The notes under the pieces: model-generated | The model's input: the letters and a program-made list of their open reading frames with translations, nothing else | Database searches by the model: none | Told to the model about the DNA's origin: nothing | In this document: piece after piece, positions 24,627-38,306 of the stretch | Layout of the letters: each line of letters opens with the position of its first letter | Position numbering within the stretch: the stretch's first letter is position 1 | Assembly: GCA_964057225.1 (NCBI GenBank) | Contig: OZ059900.1 | Span: 22,087,638-22,151,637 of the forward strand | Source: Auanema rhodensis | Taxonomy: Eukaryota > Nematoda > Chromadorea > Rhabditida > Rhabditidae | Reading direction: 5' to 3' | DNA: 64,000 nucleotides | Translations under genes and position numbers: made by a program

Positions 24627-27020
24627 CGTGAAAGTGGAACTAGACGTTGTACGAACAATTTTGAGCTAGGTTTCATTGACATTGCATGAGTTTGAACACA
24701 TGAAATCGTAAGTCAAAACCTTGTTTACAGCGAAATTTCCAAAAACTGGTTTTCCAGCATAATAAAATATTTCTCATGGGAAATACTGTGTTTTTGTATT
24801 TTTCTAGTGTTCAGCATGTAAAATGCTTCATATTAGTATGTAACACGCTGAAATTCGTTGCATTTGACGACTCATATGAACAAAAATCGATTTAATCAAT
24901 ATTAGCCATAAGGGGCGTGCCCTCAGAATATGCTAATTTCCTTAATTTTCTAACCCCTGTTTTTTTGTCGTGAAAGTGGAACTAGACGTTGTACGAACAA
25001 TTTTGAGCTAAGTTTCATTGACATTGCATGAGTTTGAACACATGAAATCGTAAGTCAAAACCTTGTTTACAGCGAAATTTCCAAAAACTGGTTTTCCAGC
25101 ATAATAAAATATTTCTGATGGGAAATACTGTGTTTTTGTTTTTTTCTAGTGTTCAGCATGTAAAATGCTTCATTTTAGTATGTAACACGCTGAAATTCGT
25201 TGCATTTGACGACTCATATGAACAAAAATCGATTTAATCAATATTAGCCATAAGGGGCGTGCCCTCAGAATATGCTAATTTCCTTAATTTTCTAACCCTT
25301 GTTTTTTTGTCGTGAAAGTGGAACTAGACGTTGTACGAACAATTTTGAGCTAGGTTTCATTGACATTGCATGAGTTTGAACACATGAAATCGTAAGTCAA
25401 AACCTTGTTTACAGCGAAATTTCCAAAAACTGGTTTTCCAGCATAATAAAATATTTCTCATGGGAAATACTGTGTTTTTGTATTTTTCTAGTGTTCAGCA
25501 TGTAAAATGCTTCATTTTAGTATGTAACACGCTGAAATTCGTTGCATTTGACGACTCATATGAACAAAAATCGATTTAATCAATATTAGCCATAAGGGGC
25601 GTGCCCTCTGAATATGCTAATTTCCTTAATTTTCTAACCCCTGTTTTTTTGTCGTGAAAGTGGAACTAGACGTTGTACGAACAATTTTGAGCTAGGTTTC
25701 ATTGACATTGCATGAGTTTGAACACATGAAATCGTAAGTCAAAACCTTGTTTACAGCGAAATTTCCAAAAACTGGTTTTCCAGCATAATAAAATATTTCT
25801 CATGGGAAATACTGTGTTTTTGTATTTTTCTAGTGTTCAGCATGTAAAATGCTTCATTTTAGTATGTAACACGCTGAAATTCGTTGCATTTGACGACTCA
25901 TATGAACAAAAATCGATTTAATCAATATTAGCCATAAGGGGCGTGCCCTCAGAATATGCTAATTTCCTTAATTTTCTAACCCCTGTTTTTTTGTCGTGAA
26001 AGTGGAACTAGACGTTGTACGAACAATTTTGAGCTAGGTTTCATTGACATTGCATGAGTTTGAACACATGAAATCGTAAGTCAAAACCTTGTTTACAGCG
26101 AAATTTCCAAAAACTGGTTTTCCAGCATAATAAAATATTTCTCATGGGAAATACTGTGTTTTTGTATTTTTCTAGTGTTCAGCATGTAAAATGCTTCATT
26201 TTAGTATGTAACACGCTGAAATTCGTTGCATTTGACGACTCATATGAACAAAAATCGATTTAATCAATATTAGCCATAAGGGGCGTGCCCTCAGAATATG
26301 CTAATTTCCTTAATTTTCTAACCCTTGTTTTTTTGTCGTGAAAGTGGAACTAGACGTTGTACGAACAATTTTGAGCTAGGTTTCATTGACATTGCATGAG
26401 TTTGAACACATGAAATCGTAAGTCAAAACCTTGTTTACAGCGAAATTTCCAAAAACTGGTTTTCCAGCATAATAAAATATTTCTCATGGGAAATACTGTG
26501 TTTTTGTATTTTTCTAGTGTTCAGCATGTAAAATGCTTCATATTAGTATGTAACACGCTGAAATTCGTTGCATTTGACGACTCATATGAACAAAAATCGA
26601 TTTAATCAATATTAGCCATAAGGGGCGTGCCCTCAGAATATGCTAATTTCCTTAATTTTCTAACCCCTGTTTTTTTGTCGTGAAAGTGGAACTAGACATT
26701 GTACGAACAATTTTGAGCTAAGTTTCATTGACATTGCATGAGTTTGAACACATGAAATCGTAAGTCAAAACCTTGTTTACAGCGAAATTTCCAAAAACTG
26801 GTTTTCCAGCATAATAAAATATTTCTCATGGGAAATACTGTGTTTTTGTTTTTTTCTAGTGTTCAGCATGTAAAATGCTTCATTTTAGTATGTAACACGC
26901 TGAAATTCGTTGCATTTGACGACTCATATGAACAAAAATCGATTTAATCAATATTAGCCATAAGGGGCGTGCCCTCAGAATATGCTAATTTCCTTAATTT
27001 TCTAACCCCTGTTTTTTTGT
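23259..27020 (+). repeat. 11-monomer HOR, copy 1 (M69-M79), 3762 bp
   Basis: The order is 32T+169C+245A; 43C+206A+327G; 43A+169C+177C+239C; 290T; 206A; 43A+149G+172T+331T; 299T; consensus; 331T; 206A; 20A+43A+172T. Compared by eye with copy 2, the first ten monomers differ only by 149G in M74 (absent from copy 2) and one T in the tract of M81, about two changes in 3.4 kb. The eleventh monomers differ more. Adjacent monomers inside the unit differ by several changes, so the 11-monomer block was duplicated as a unit and recently. Confidence 0.88.
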
Positions 27021-30000
27021 CGTGAAAGTGGAACTAGACGTTGTACGAACATTTTTGAGCTAGGTTTCATTGACATTGCATGAGTTTGAACACATGAAAT
27101 CGTAAGTCAAAACCTTGTTTACAGCGAAATTTCCAAAAACTGGTTTTCCAGCATAATAAAATATTTCTCATGGGAAATACTGTGTTTTCGTATTTTTCTA
27201 GTGTTCAGCATGTAAAATGCTTCATTTTAGTATGTAACACGCTGAAATTCGTTGCATTTGACGAATCATATGAACAAAAATCGATTTAATCAATATTAGC
27301 CATAAGGGGCGTGCCCTCAGAATATGCTAATTTCCTTAATTTTCTAACCCCTGTTTTTTTGTCGTGAAAGTGGAACTAGACGTTGTACGAACAATTTTGA
27401 GCTACGTTTCATTGACATTGCATGAGTTTGAACACATGAAATCGTAAGTCAAAACCTTGTTTACAGCGAAATTTCCAAAAACTGGTTTTCCAGCATAATA
27501 AAATATTTCTCATGGGAAATACTGTGTTTTTGTATTTTTCTAGTGTTCAGCATGTAAAATGCTTCATATTAGTATGTAACACGCTGAAATTCGTTGCATT
27601 TGACGACTCATATGAACAAAAATCGATTTAATCAATATTAGCCATAAGGGGCGTGCCCTCAGAATATGCTAATTTCCTTAATTTTCTAGCCCCTGTTTTT
27701 TGTCGTGAAAGTGGAACTAGACGTTGTACGAACAATTTTGAGCTAAGTTTCATTGACATTGCATGAGTTTGAACACATGAAATCGTAAGTCAAAACCTTG
27801 TTTACAGCGAAATTTCCAAAAACTGGTTTTCCAGCATAATAAAATATTTCTCATGGGAAATACTGTGTTTTCGTATTTTCCTAGTGTTCAGCATGTAAAA
27901 TGCTTCATTTTAGTATGTAACACGCTGAAATTCGTTGCATTCGACGACTCATATGAACAAAAATCGATTTAATCAATATTAGCCATAAGGGGCGTGCCCT
28001 CAGAATATGCTAATTTCCTTAATTTTCTAACCCCTGTTTTTTTGTCGTGAAAGTGGAACTAGACGTTGTACGAACAATTTTGAGCTAGGTTTCATTGACA
28101 TTGCATGAGTTTGAACACATGAAATCGTAAGTCAAAACCTTGTTTACAGCGAAATTTCCAAAAACTGGTTTTCCAGCATAATAAAATATTTCTCATGGGA
28201 AATACTGTGTTTTTGTATTTTTCTAGTGTTCAGCATGTAAAATGCTTCATTTTAGTATGTAACACGCTGAAATTCGTTGCATTTGACGACTCATATGAAC
28301 AAAAATCGATTTAATCAATATTAGCCATAAGGGGTGTGCCCTCAGAATATGCTAATTTCCTTAATTTTCTAACCCCTGTTTTTTTGTCGTGAAAGTGGAA
28401 CTAGACGTTGTACGAACAATTTTGAGCTAGGTTTCATTGACATTGCATGAGTTTGAACACATGAAATCGTAAGTCAAAACCTTGTTTACAGCGAAATTTC
28501 CAAAAACTGGTTTTCCAGCATAATAAAATATTTCTCATGGGAAATACTGTGTTTTTGTATTTTTCTAGTGTTCAGCATGTAAAATGCTTCATATTAGTAT
28601 GTAACACGCTGAAATTCGTTGCATTTGACGACTCATATGAACAAAAATCGATTTAATCAATATTAGCCATAAGGGGCGTGCCCTCAGAATATGCTAATTT
28701 CCTTAATTTTCTAACCCCTGTTTTTTTGTCGTGAAAGTGGAACTAGACGTTGTACGAACAATTTTGAGCTAAGTTTCATTGACATTGCATGAGTTTGAAC
28801 ACATGAAATCGTAAGTCAAAACCTTGTTTACAGCGAAATTTCCAAAAACTGGTTTTCCAGCATAATAAAATATTTCTCATGGGAAATACTGTGTTTTTGT
28901 TTTTTTCTAGTGTTCAGCATGTAAAATGCTTCATTTTAGTATGTAACACGCTGAAATTCGTTGCATTTGACGACTCATATGAACAAAAATCGATTTAATC
29001 AATATTAGCCATAAGGGGCGTGCCCTCAGAATATGCTAATTTCCTTAATTTTCTAACCCTTGTTTTTTTGTCGTGAAAGTGGAACTAGACGTTGTACGAA
29101 CAATTTTGAGCTAGGTTTCATTGACATTGCATGAGTTTGAACACATGAAATCGTAAGTCAAAACCTTGTTTACAGCGAAATTTCCAAAAACTGGTTTTCC
29201 AGCATAATAAAATATTTCTCATGGGAAATACTGTGTTTTTGTATTTTTCTAGTGTTCAGCATGTAAAATGCTTCATTTTAGTATGTAACACGCTGAAATT
29301 CGTTGCATTTGACGACTCATATGAACAAAAATCGATTTAATCAATATTAGCCATAAGGGGCGTGCCCTCTGAATATGCTAATTTCCTTAATTTTCTAACC
29401 CCTGTTTTTTTGTCGTGAAAGTGGAACTAGACGTTGTACGAACAATTTTGAGCTAGGTTTCATTGACATTGCATGAGTTTGAACACATGAAATCGTAAGT
29501 CAAAACCTTGTTTACAGCGAAATTTCCAAAAACTGGTTTTCCAGCATAATAAAATATTTCTCATGGGAAATACTGTGTTTTTGTATTTTTCTAGTGTTCA
29601 GCATGTAAAATGCTTCATTTTAGTATGTAACACGCTGAAATTCGTTGCATTTGACGACTCATATGAACAAAAATCGATTTAATCAATATTAGCCATAAGG
29701 GGCGTGCCCTCAGAATATGCTAATTTCCTTAATTTTCTAACCCCTGTTTTTTTGTCGTGAAAGTGGAACTAGACGTTGTACGAACAATTTTGAGCTAGGT
29801 TTCATTGACATTGCATGAGTTTGAACACATGAAATCGTAAGTCAAAACCTTGTTTACAGCGAAATTTCCAAAAACTGGTTTTCCAGCATAATAAAATATT
29901 TCTCATGGGAAATACTGTGTTTTTGTATTTTTCTAGTGTTCAGCATGTAAAATGCTTCATTTTAGTATGTAACACGCTGAAATTCGTTGCATTTGACGAC

Positions 30001-30781
30001 TCATATGAACAAAAATCGATTTAATCAATATTAGCCATAAGGGGCGTGCCCTCAGAATATGCTAATTTCCTTAATTTTCTAACCCTTGTTTTTTTGTCGT
30101 GAAAGTGGAACTAGACGTTGTACGAACAATTTTGAGCTAGGTTTCATTGACATTGCATGAGTTTGAACACATGAAATCGTAAGTCAAAACCTTGTTTACA
30201 GCGAAATTTCCAAAAACTGGTTTTCCAGCATAATAAAATATTTCTCATGGGAAATACTGTGTTTTTGTATTTTTCTAGTGTTCAGCATGTAAAATGCTTC
30301 ATATTAGTATGTAACACGCTGAAATTCGTTGCATTTGACGACTCATATGAACAAAAATCGATTTAATCAATATTAGCCATAAGGGGCGTGCCCTCAGAAT
30401 ATGCTAATTTCCTTAATTTTCTAACCCCTGTTTTTTTGTCGTGAAAGTGGAACTAGACGTTGTACGAACAATTTTGAGCTAAGTTTCATTGACATTGCAT
30501 GAGTTTGAACACATGAAATCGTAAGTCAAAACCTTGTTTACAGCGAAATTTCCAAAAACTGGTTTTCCAGCATAATAAAATATTTCTCATGGGAAATACT
30601 GTGTTTTTGTATTTTTCTAGTGTTCAGCATGTAAAATGCTTCATTTCAGTATGTAACACGCTGAAATTCGTTGCATTTGACGACTCATATGAACAAAAAT
30701 CGATTTAATCAATATTAGCCATAAGGGGCGTGCCCTCAGAATATGCTAATTTCCTTAATTTTCTAACCCTTGTTTTTTTGT
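27021..30781 (+). repeat. 11-monomer HOR, copy 2 (M80-M90), 3761 bp
   Basis: M80 to M89 repeat the order of copy 1 in tandem, including the rare states 32T, 43C+327G, 177C and 299T. The last monomer, M90, has 43A+208C+331T instead of 20A+43A+172T. Here 208C enters for the first time; it then becomes common in the block to the right, so the right edge of this copy is also a boundary between subfamily domains. Confidence 0.88.
27363..27703 (+). repeat. 341-bp monomer with T6 tract (M81)
   Basis: The only short monomer in the window: six T instead of seven at its end, with 43C, 206A and 327G. Its counterpart M70 in the first HOR copy has seven T, so the loss followed the duplication or is a homopolymer sequencing error. 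Confidence 0.8.
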
Positions 30782-33517
30782 CGTGAAAGTGGAACTAGAC
30801 GTTGTACGAACAATTTTGAGCTAAGTTTCATTGACATTGCATGAGTTTGAACACATGAAATCGTAAGTCAAAACCTTGTTTACAGCGAAATTTCCAAAAA
30901 CTGGTTTTCCAGCATAATAAAATATTTCTCATGGGAAATACTGTGTTTTTGTTTTTTTTTAGTGTTCAGCATGTAAAATGCTTCATTTTAGTATGTAACA
31001 CGCTGAAATTCGTTGCATTTGACGACTCATATGAACAAAAATCGATTTAATCAATATTAGCCATAAGGGGCGTGCCCTCAGAATATGCTAATTTCCTTAA
31101 TTTTCTAACCCCTGTTTTTTTGTCGTGAAAGTGGAACTAGACGTTGTACGAACAATTTTGAGCTACGTTTCATTGACATTGCATGAGTTTGAACACATGA
31201 AATCGTAAGTCAAAACCTTGTTTACAGCGAAATTTCCAAAAACTGGTTTTCCAGCATAATAAAATATTTCTCATGGGAAATACTGTGTTTTTGTTTTTTT
31301 CTAGTGTTCAGCATGTAAAATGCTTCATTTTAGTATGTAACACGCTGAAATTCGTTGCATTTGACGACTCATATGAACAAAAATCGATTTAATCAATATT
31401 AGCCATAAAGGGTGTGCCCTCAGAATATGCTAATTTCCTTAATTTTCTAACCCCTGTTTTTTTGTCGTGAAAGTGGAACTAGACGTTGTACGAACAATTT
31501 TGAGCTAGGTTTCATTGACATTGCATGAGTTTGAACACATGAAATCGTAAGTCAAAACCTTGTTTACAGCGAAATTTCCAAAAACTGGTTTTCCAGCATA
31601 ATAAAATATTTCTCATGGGAAATACTGTGTTTTTGTATTTTTCTAGTGTTCAGCATGTAAAATGCTTCATTTCAGTATGTAACACGCTGAAATTCGTTGC
31701 ATTTGACGACTCATATGAACAAAAATCGATTTAATCAATATTAGCCATAAGGGGCGTGCCCTCAGAATATGCTAATTTCCTTAATTTTCTAACCCCTGTT
31801 TTTTTGTCGTGAAAGTGGAACTAGACGTTGTACGAACAATTTTGAGCTAGGTTTCATTGACATTGCATGAGTTTGAACACATGAAATCGTAAGTCAAAAC
31901 CTTGTTTACAGCGAAATTTCCAAAAACTGGTTTTCCAGCATAATAAAATATTTCTCATGGGAAATACTGTGTTTTTGTATTTTTCTAGTGTTCAGCATGT
32001 AAAATGCTTCATTTTAGTATGTAACACGCTGAAATTCGTTGCATTTGACGACTCATATGAACAAAAATCGATTTAATCAATATTAGCCATAAGGGGCGTG
32101 CCCTCAGAATATGCTAATTTCCTTAATTTTCTAACCCCTGTTTTTTTGTCGTGAAAGTGGAACTAGACGTTGTACGAACAATTTTGAGCTAGGTTTCATT
32201 GACATTGCATGAGTTTGAACACATGAAATCGTAAGTCAAAACCTTGTTTACAGCGAAATTTCCAAAAACTGGTTTTCCAGCATAATAAAATATTTTTCAT
32301 GAGAAATACTGTGTTTTTGTATTTTTCTAGTGTTCAGCATGTAAAATGCTTCATTTTAGTATGTAACACGCTGAAATTCGTTGCATTTGACGACTCATAT
32401 GAACAAAAATCGATTTAATCAATATTAGCCATAAGGGGCGTGCCCTCAGAATATGCTAATTTCCTTAATTTTCTAACCCCTGTTTTTTTGTCGTGAAAGT
32501 GGAACTAGACGTTGTACAAACAATTTTGAGCTAGGTTTCATTGACATTGCATGAATTTGAACACATGAAATCGTAAGTCAAAACCTTGTTTACAGCGAAA
32601 TTTCCAAAAACTGGTTTTCCAGCATAATAAAATATTTCTCATGGGAAATACTGTGTTTTTGTATTTTTCTAGTGTTCAGCATGTAAAATGCTTCATTTTG
32701 GTATGTAACACGCTGAAATTCGTTGCATTTGACGACTCATATGAACAAAAATCGATTTAATCAATATTAGCCATAAGGGGCGTGCCCTCAGAATATGCTA
32801 ATTTCCTTAATTTTCTAACCCCTGTTTTTTTGTCGTGAAAGTGGAACTAGACGTTGTACGAACAATTTTGAGCTAGGTTTCATTGACATTGCATGAGTTT
32901 GAACACATGAAATCGTAAGTCAAAACCTTGTTTACAGCGAAATTTCCAAAAACTGGTTTTCCAGCATAATAAAATATTTCTCATGGGAAATACTGTGTTT
33001 TTGTATTTTTCTAGTGTTCAGCATGTAAAATGCTTCATTTTAGTATGTAACACGCTGAAATTCGTTGCATTTGACGACTCATATGAACAAAAATCGATTT
33101 AATCAATATTAGCCATAAGGGGCGTGCCCTCAGAATATGCTAATTTCCTTAATTTTCTAACCCCTGTTTTTTTGTCGTGAAAGTGGAACTAGGCGTTGTA
33201 CGAACAATTTTGAGCTAGGTTTCATTGACATTGCATGAGTTTGAACACATGAAATCGTAAGTGAAAACCTTGTTTACAGCGAAATTTCCAAAAACTGGTT
33301 TTCCAGCATAATAAAATATTTCTCATGGGAAATACTGTGTTTTTGTATTTTTCTAGTGTTCAGCATGTAAAATGCTTCATATTAGTATGTAACACGCTGA
33401 AATTCGTTGCATTTGACGACTCATATGAACAAAAATCGATTTAATCAATATTAGCCATAAGGGGCGTGCCCTCAGAATATGCTAATTTCCTTAATTTTCT
33501 AACCCCTGTTTTTTTGT
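30782..33517 (+). repeat. Distant duplication, copy 1 (M91-M98)
   Basis: The order is 43A+172T+178T; 43C+172T+286A+290T; 208C; consensus; 147T+153A; 27A+64A+209G; consensus; 18G+88G+206A. The rare states 178T, 286A and the set 27A+64A+209G reappear in the same order at 42411-45488, about 11.6 to 12 kb away. The five-monomer HOR lies between the copies, so it may have expanded between halves of an older arrangement. Confidence 0.75.
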
Positions 33518-34885
33518 CGTGAAAGTGGAACTAGACGTTGTACGAACAATTTTGAGCTAAGTTTCATTGACATTGCATGAGTTTGAACACATGAAATCGT
33601 AAGTCAAAACCTTGTTTACAGCGAAATTTCCAAAAACTGGTTTTCCAGCATAATAAAATATTTCTCATGGGAAATACTGTGTTTTTGTTTTTTTCTAGTG
33701 TTCAGCATGTAAAATGCTTCATTTTAGTATGTAACACGCTGAAATTCGTTGCATTTGACGACTCATATGAACAAAAATCGATTTAATCAATATTAGCCAT
33801 AAGGGGTGTGCCCTCAGAATATGCTAATTTCCTCAATTTTCTAACCCCTGTTTTTTTGTCGTGAAAGTGGAACTAGACGTTGTACGAACAATTTTGAGCT
33901 AGGTTTCATTGACATTGCATGAGTTTGAACACATGAAATCGTAAGTCAAAACCTTGTTTACAGCGAAATTTCCAAAAACTGGTTTTCCAGCATAATAAAA
34001 TATTTCTCATGGGAAATACTGTGTTTTTGTATTTTTCTAGTGTTCAGCATGTAAAATGCTTCATTTCAGTATGTAACACGCTGAAATTCGTTGCATTTGA
34101 CGACTCATATGAACAAAAATCGATTTAATCAATATTAGCCATAAGGGGCGTGCCCTCAGAATATGCTAATTTCCTTAATTTTCTAACCCTTGTTTTTTTG
34201 TCGTGAAAGTGGAACTAGACGTTGTACGAACAATTTTGAGCTAAGTTTCATTGACATTGCATGAGTTTGAACACATGAAATCGTAAGTCAAAACCTTGTT
34301 TACAGCGAAATTTCCAAAAACTGGTTTTCCAGCATAATAAAATATTTCTCATGGGAAATACTGTGTTTTTGTTTTTTTCTAGTGTTCAGCATGTAAAATG
34401 CTTCATTTTGGTATGTAACACGCTGAAATTCGTTGCATTTGACGACTCATATGAACAAAAATCGATTTAATCAATATTAGCCATAAGGGGCGTGCCCTCA
34501 GAATATGCTAATTTCCTTAATTTTCTAACCCCTGTTTTTTTGTCGTGAAAGTGGAACTAGGCGTTGTACGAACAATTTTGAGCTAGGTTTCATTGACATT
34601 GCATGAGTTTGAACACATGAAATCGTAAGTGAAAACCTTGTTTACAGCGAAATTTCCAAAAACTGGTTTTCCAGCATAATAAAATATTTCTCATGGGAAA
34701 TACTGTGTTTTTGTATTTTTCTAGTGTTCAGCATGTAAAATGCTTCATTTTAGTATGTAACACGCTGAAATTCGTTGCATTTGACGACTCATATGAACAA
34801 AAATCGATTTAATCAATATTAGCCATAAGGGGCGTGCCCTCAGAATATGCTAATTTCCTTAATTTTCTAACCCTTGTTTTTTTGT
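33176..34885 (+). repeat. Five-monomer HOR, copy 1 (M98-M102), 1710 bp
   Basis: The order is 18G+88G+206A; 43A+172T+290T; 208C+331T; 43A+172T+209G; 18G+88G+331T. M98 carries 18G in addition to the 88G+206A seen in the later copies. M99 has a private T-to-C change near 33834. Confidence 0.8.
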
Positions 34886-36595
34886 CGTGAAAGTGGAACT
34901 AGACGTTGTACGAACAATTTTGAGCTAGGTTTCATTGACATTGCATGAGTTTGAACACATGAAATCGTAAGTCAAAACCTTGTTTACAGCGAAATTTCCA
35001 AAAACTGGTTTTCCAGCATAATAAAATATTTCTCATGGGAAATACTGTGTTTTTGTTTTTTTCTAGTGTTCAGCATGTAAAATGCTTCATTTTAGTATGT
35101 AACACGCTGAAATTCGTTGCATTTGACGACTCATATGAACAAAAATCGATTTAATCAATATTAGCCATAAGGGGTGTGCCCTCAGAATATGCTAATTTCC
35201 TTAATTTTCTAACCCTTGTTTTTTTGTCGTGAAAGTGGAACTAGACGTTGTACGAACAATTTTGAGCTAAGTTTCATTGACATTGCATGAGTTTGAACAC
35301 ATGAAATCGTAAGTCAAAACCTTGTTTACAGCGAAATTTCCAAAAACTGGTTTTCCAGCATAATAAAATATTTCTCATGGGAAATACTGTGTTTTTGTTT
35401 TTTTCTAGTGTTCAGCATGTAAAATGCTTAATTTTAGTATGTAACACGCTGAAATTCGTTGCATTTGACGACTCATATGAACAAAAATCGATTTAATCAA
35501 TATTAGCCATAAGGGGCGTGCCCTCAGAATATGCTAATTTCCTTAATTTTCTAACCCCTGTTTTTTTGTCGTTAAAGTGGAACTAGACGTTGTACGAACA
35601 ATTTTGAGCTAGGTTTCATTGACATTGCATGAGTTTGAACACATGAAATCGTAAGTCAAAACCTTGTTTACAGCGAAATTTCCAAAAACTGGTTTTCCAG
35701 CATAATAAAATATTTTTCATGAGAAATACTGTGTTTTTGTATTTTTCTAGTGTTCAGCATGTAAAATGCTTCATTTTAGTATGTAACACGCTGAAATTCG
35801 TTGCATTTGACGACTCATATGAACAAAAATCGATTTAATCAATATTAGCCATAAGGGGCGTGCCCTCAGAATATGCTAATTTCCTTAATTTTCTAACCCC
35901 TGTTTTTTTGTCGTGAAAGTGGAACTAGACGTTGTACAAACAATTTTGAGCTAGGTTTCATTGACATTGCATGAGTTTGAACACATGAAATCGTAAGTCA
36001 AAACCTTGTTTACAGCGAAATTTCCAAAAACTGGTTTTCCAGCATAATAAAATATTTCTCATGGGAAATACTGTGTTTTTGTTTTTTTCTAGTGTTCAGC
36101 ATGTAAAATGCTTCATTTTAGTATGTAACACGCTGAAATTCGTTGCATTTGACGACTCATATGAACAAAAATCGATTTAATCAATATTAGCCATAAGGGG
36201 TGTGCCCTCAGAATATGCTAATTTCCTTAATTTTCTAACCCCTGTTTTTTTGTCGTGAAAGTGGAACTAGGCGTTGTACGAACAATTTTGAGCTAGGTTT
36301 CATTGACATTGCATGAGTTTGAACACATGAAATCGTAAGTGAAAACCTTGTTTACAGCGAAATTTCCAAAAACTGGTTTTCCAGCATAATAAAATATTTC
36401 TCATGGGAAATACTGTGTTTTTGTATTTTTCTAGTGTTCAGCATGTAAAATGCTTCATTTTAGTATGTAACACGCTGAAATTCGTTGCATTTGACGACTC
36501 ATATGAACAAAAATCGATTTAATCAATATTAGCCATAAGGGGCGTGCCCTCAGAATATGCTAATTTCCTTAATTTTCTAACCCTTGTTTTTTTGT
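34886..36595 (+). repeat. Five-monomer HOR, rearranged copy (M103-M107)
   Basis: The order is 172T+290T+331T; 43A+172T+203A; 147T+153A; 27A+172T+290T; 18G+88G+331T. Only the last monomer matches the standard unit; the middle has monomers of types otherwise found at 30782-33517 and to the right of 45 kb. M105 has a private G-to-T at position 4 (35573). M106 joins 27A (35938) to 172T+290T and lacks 64A and 209G, so it appears chimeric, with a switch between 35938 and 35975. Confidence 0.7.
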
Positions 36596-38306
36596 CGTGA
36601 AAGTGGAACTAGACGTTGTACGAACAATTTTGAGCTAGGTTTCATTGACATTGCATGAGTTTGAACACATGAAATCGTAAGTGAAAACCTTGTTTACAGC
36701 GAAATTTCCAAAAACTGGTTTTCCAGCATAATAAAATATTTCTCATGGGAAATACTGTGTTTTTGTATTTTTCTAGTGTTCAGCATGTAAAATGCTTCAT
36801 ATTAGTATGTAACACGCTGAAATTCGTTGCATTTGACGACTCATATGAACAAAAATCGATTTAATCAATATTAGCCATAAGGGGCGTGCCCTCAGAATAT
36901 GCTAATTTCCTTAATTTTCTAACCCCTGTTTTTTTGTCGTGAAAGTGGAACTAGACGTTGTACGAACAATTTGGAGCTAAGTTTCATTGACATTGCATGA
37001 GTTTGAACACATGAAATCGTAAGTCAAAACCTTGTTTACAGCGAAATTTCCAAAAACTGGTTTTCCAGCATAATAAAATATTTCTCATGGGAAATACTGT
37101 GTTTTTGTTTTTTTCTAGTGTTCAGCATGTAAAATGCTTCATTTTAGTATGTAACACGCTGAAATTCGTTGCATTTGACGACTCATATGAACAAAAATCG
37201 ATTTAATCAATATTAGCCATAAGGGGTGTGCCCTCAGAATATGCTAATTTCCTTAATTTTCTAACCCCTGTTTTTTTGTCGTGAAAGTGGAACTAGACGT
37301 TGTACGAACAATTTTGAGCTAGGTTTCATTGACATTGCATGAGTTTGAACACATGAAATCGTAAGTCAAAACCTTGTTTACAGCGAAATTTCCAAAAACT
37401 GGTTTTCCAGCATAATAAAATATTTCTCATGGGAAATACTGTGTTTTTGTATTTTTCTAGTGTTCAGCATGTAAAATGCTTCATTTCAGTATGTAACACG
37501 CTGAAATTCGTTGCATTTGACGACTCATATGAACAAAAATCGATTTAATCAATATTAGCCATAAGGGGCGTGCCCTCAGAATATGCTAATTTCCTTAATT
37601 TTCTAACCCTTGTTTTTTTGTCGTGAAAGTGGAACTAGACGTTGTACGAACAATTTTGAGCTAAGTTTCATTGACATTGCATGAGTTTGAACACATGAAA
37701 TCGTAAGTCAAAACCTTGTTTACAGCGAAATTTCCAAAAACTGGTTTTCCAGCATAATAAAATATTTCTCATGGGAAATACTGTGTTTTTGTTTTTTTCT
37801 AGTGTTCAGCATGTAAAATGCTTCATTTTGGTATGTAACACGCTGAAATTCGTTGCATTTGACGACTCATATGAACAAAAATCGATTTAATCAATATTAG
37901 CCATAAGGGGCGTGCCCTCAGAATATGCTAATTTCCTTAATTTTCTAACCCCTGTTTTTTTTGTCGTGAAAGTGGAACTAGGCGTTGTACGAACAATTTT
38001 GAGCTAGGTTTCATTGACATTGCATGAGTTTGAACACATGAAATCGTAAGTGAAAACCTTGTTTACAGCGAAATTTCCAAAAACTGGTTTTCCAGCATAA
38101 TAAAATATTTCTCATGGGAAATACTGTGTTTTTGTATTTTTCTAGTGTTCAGCATGTAAAATGCTTCATTTTAGTATGTAACACGCTGAAATTCGTTGCA
38201 TTTGACGACTCATATGAACAAAAATCGATTTAATCAATATTAGCCATAAGGGGCGTGCCCTCAGAATATGCTAATTTCCTTAATTTTCTAACCCTTGTTT
38301 TTTTGT
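36596..38306 (+). repeat. Five-monomer HOR, copy (M108-M112), 1711 bp
   Basis: The order is 88G+206A; 43A+172T+290T; 208C+331T; 43A+172T+209G with T8; 18G+88G+331T. M109 has a private T-to-G at position 36 (36973). The T8 tract of M111 is not shared with the other copies of this HOR. Confidence 0.85.

Noticed and set aside
27363-27703. Frameshift or functional meaning of the single T deletion in M81
   Set aside because: No gene is present to be shifted, and a single-base change in a homopolymer is the commonest long-read error. It is recorded only as a length variant.
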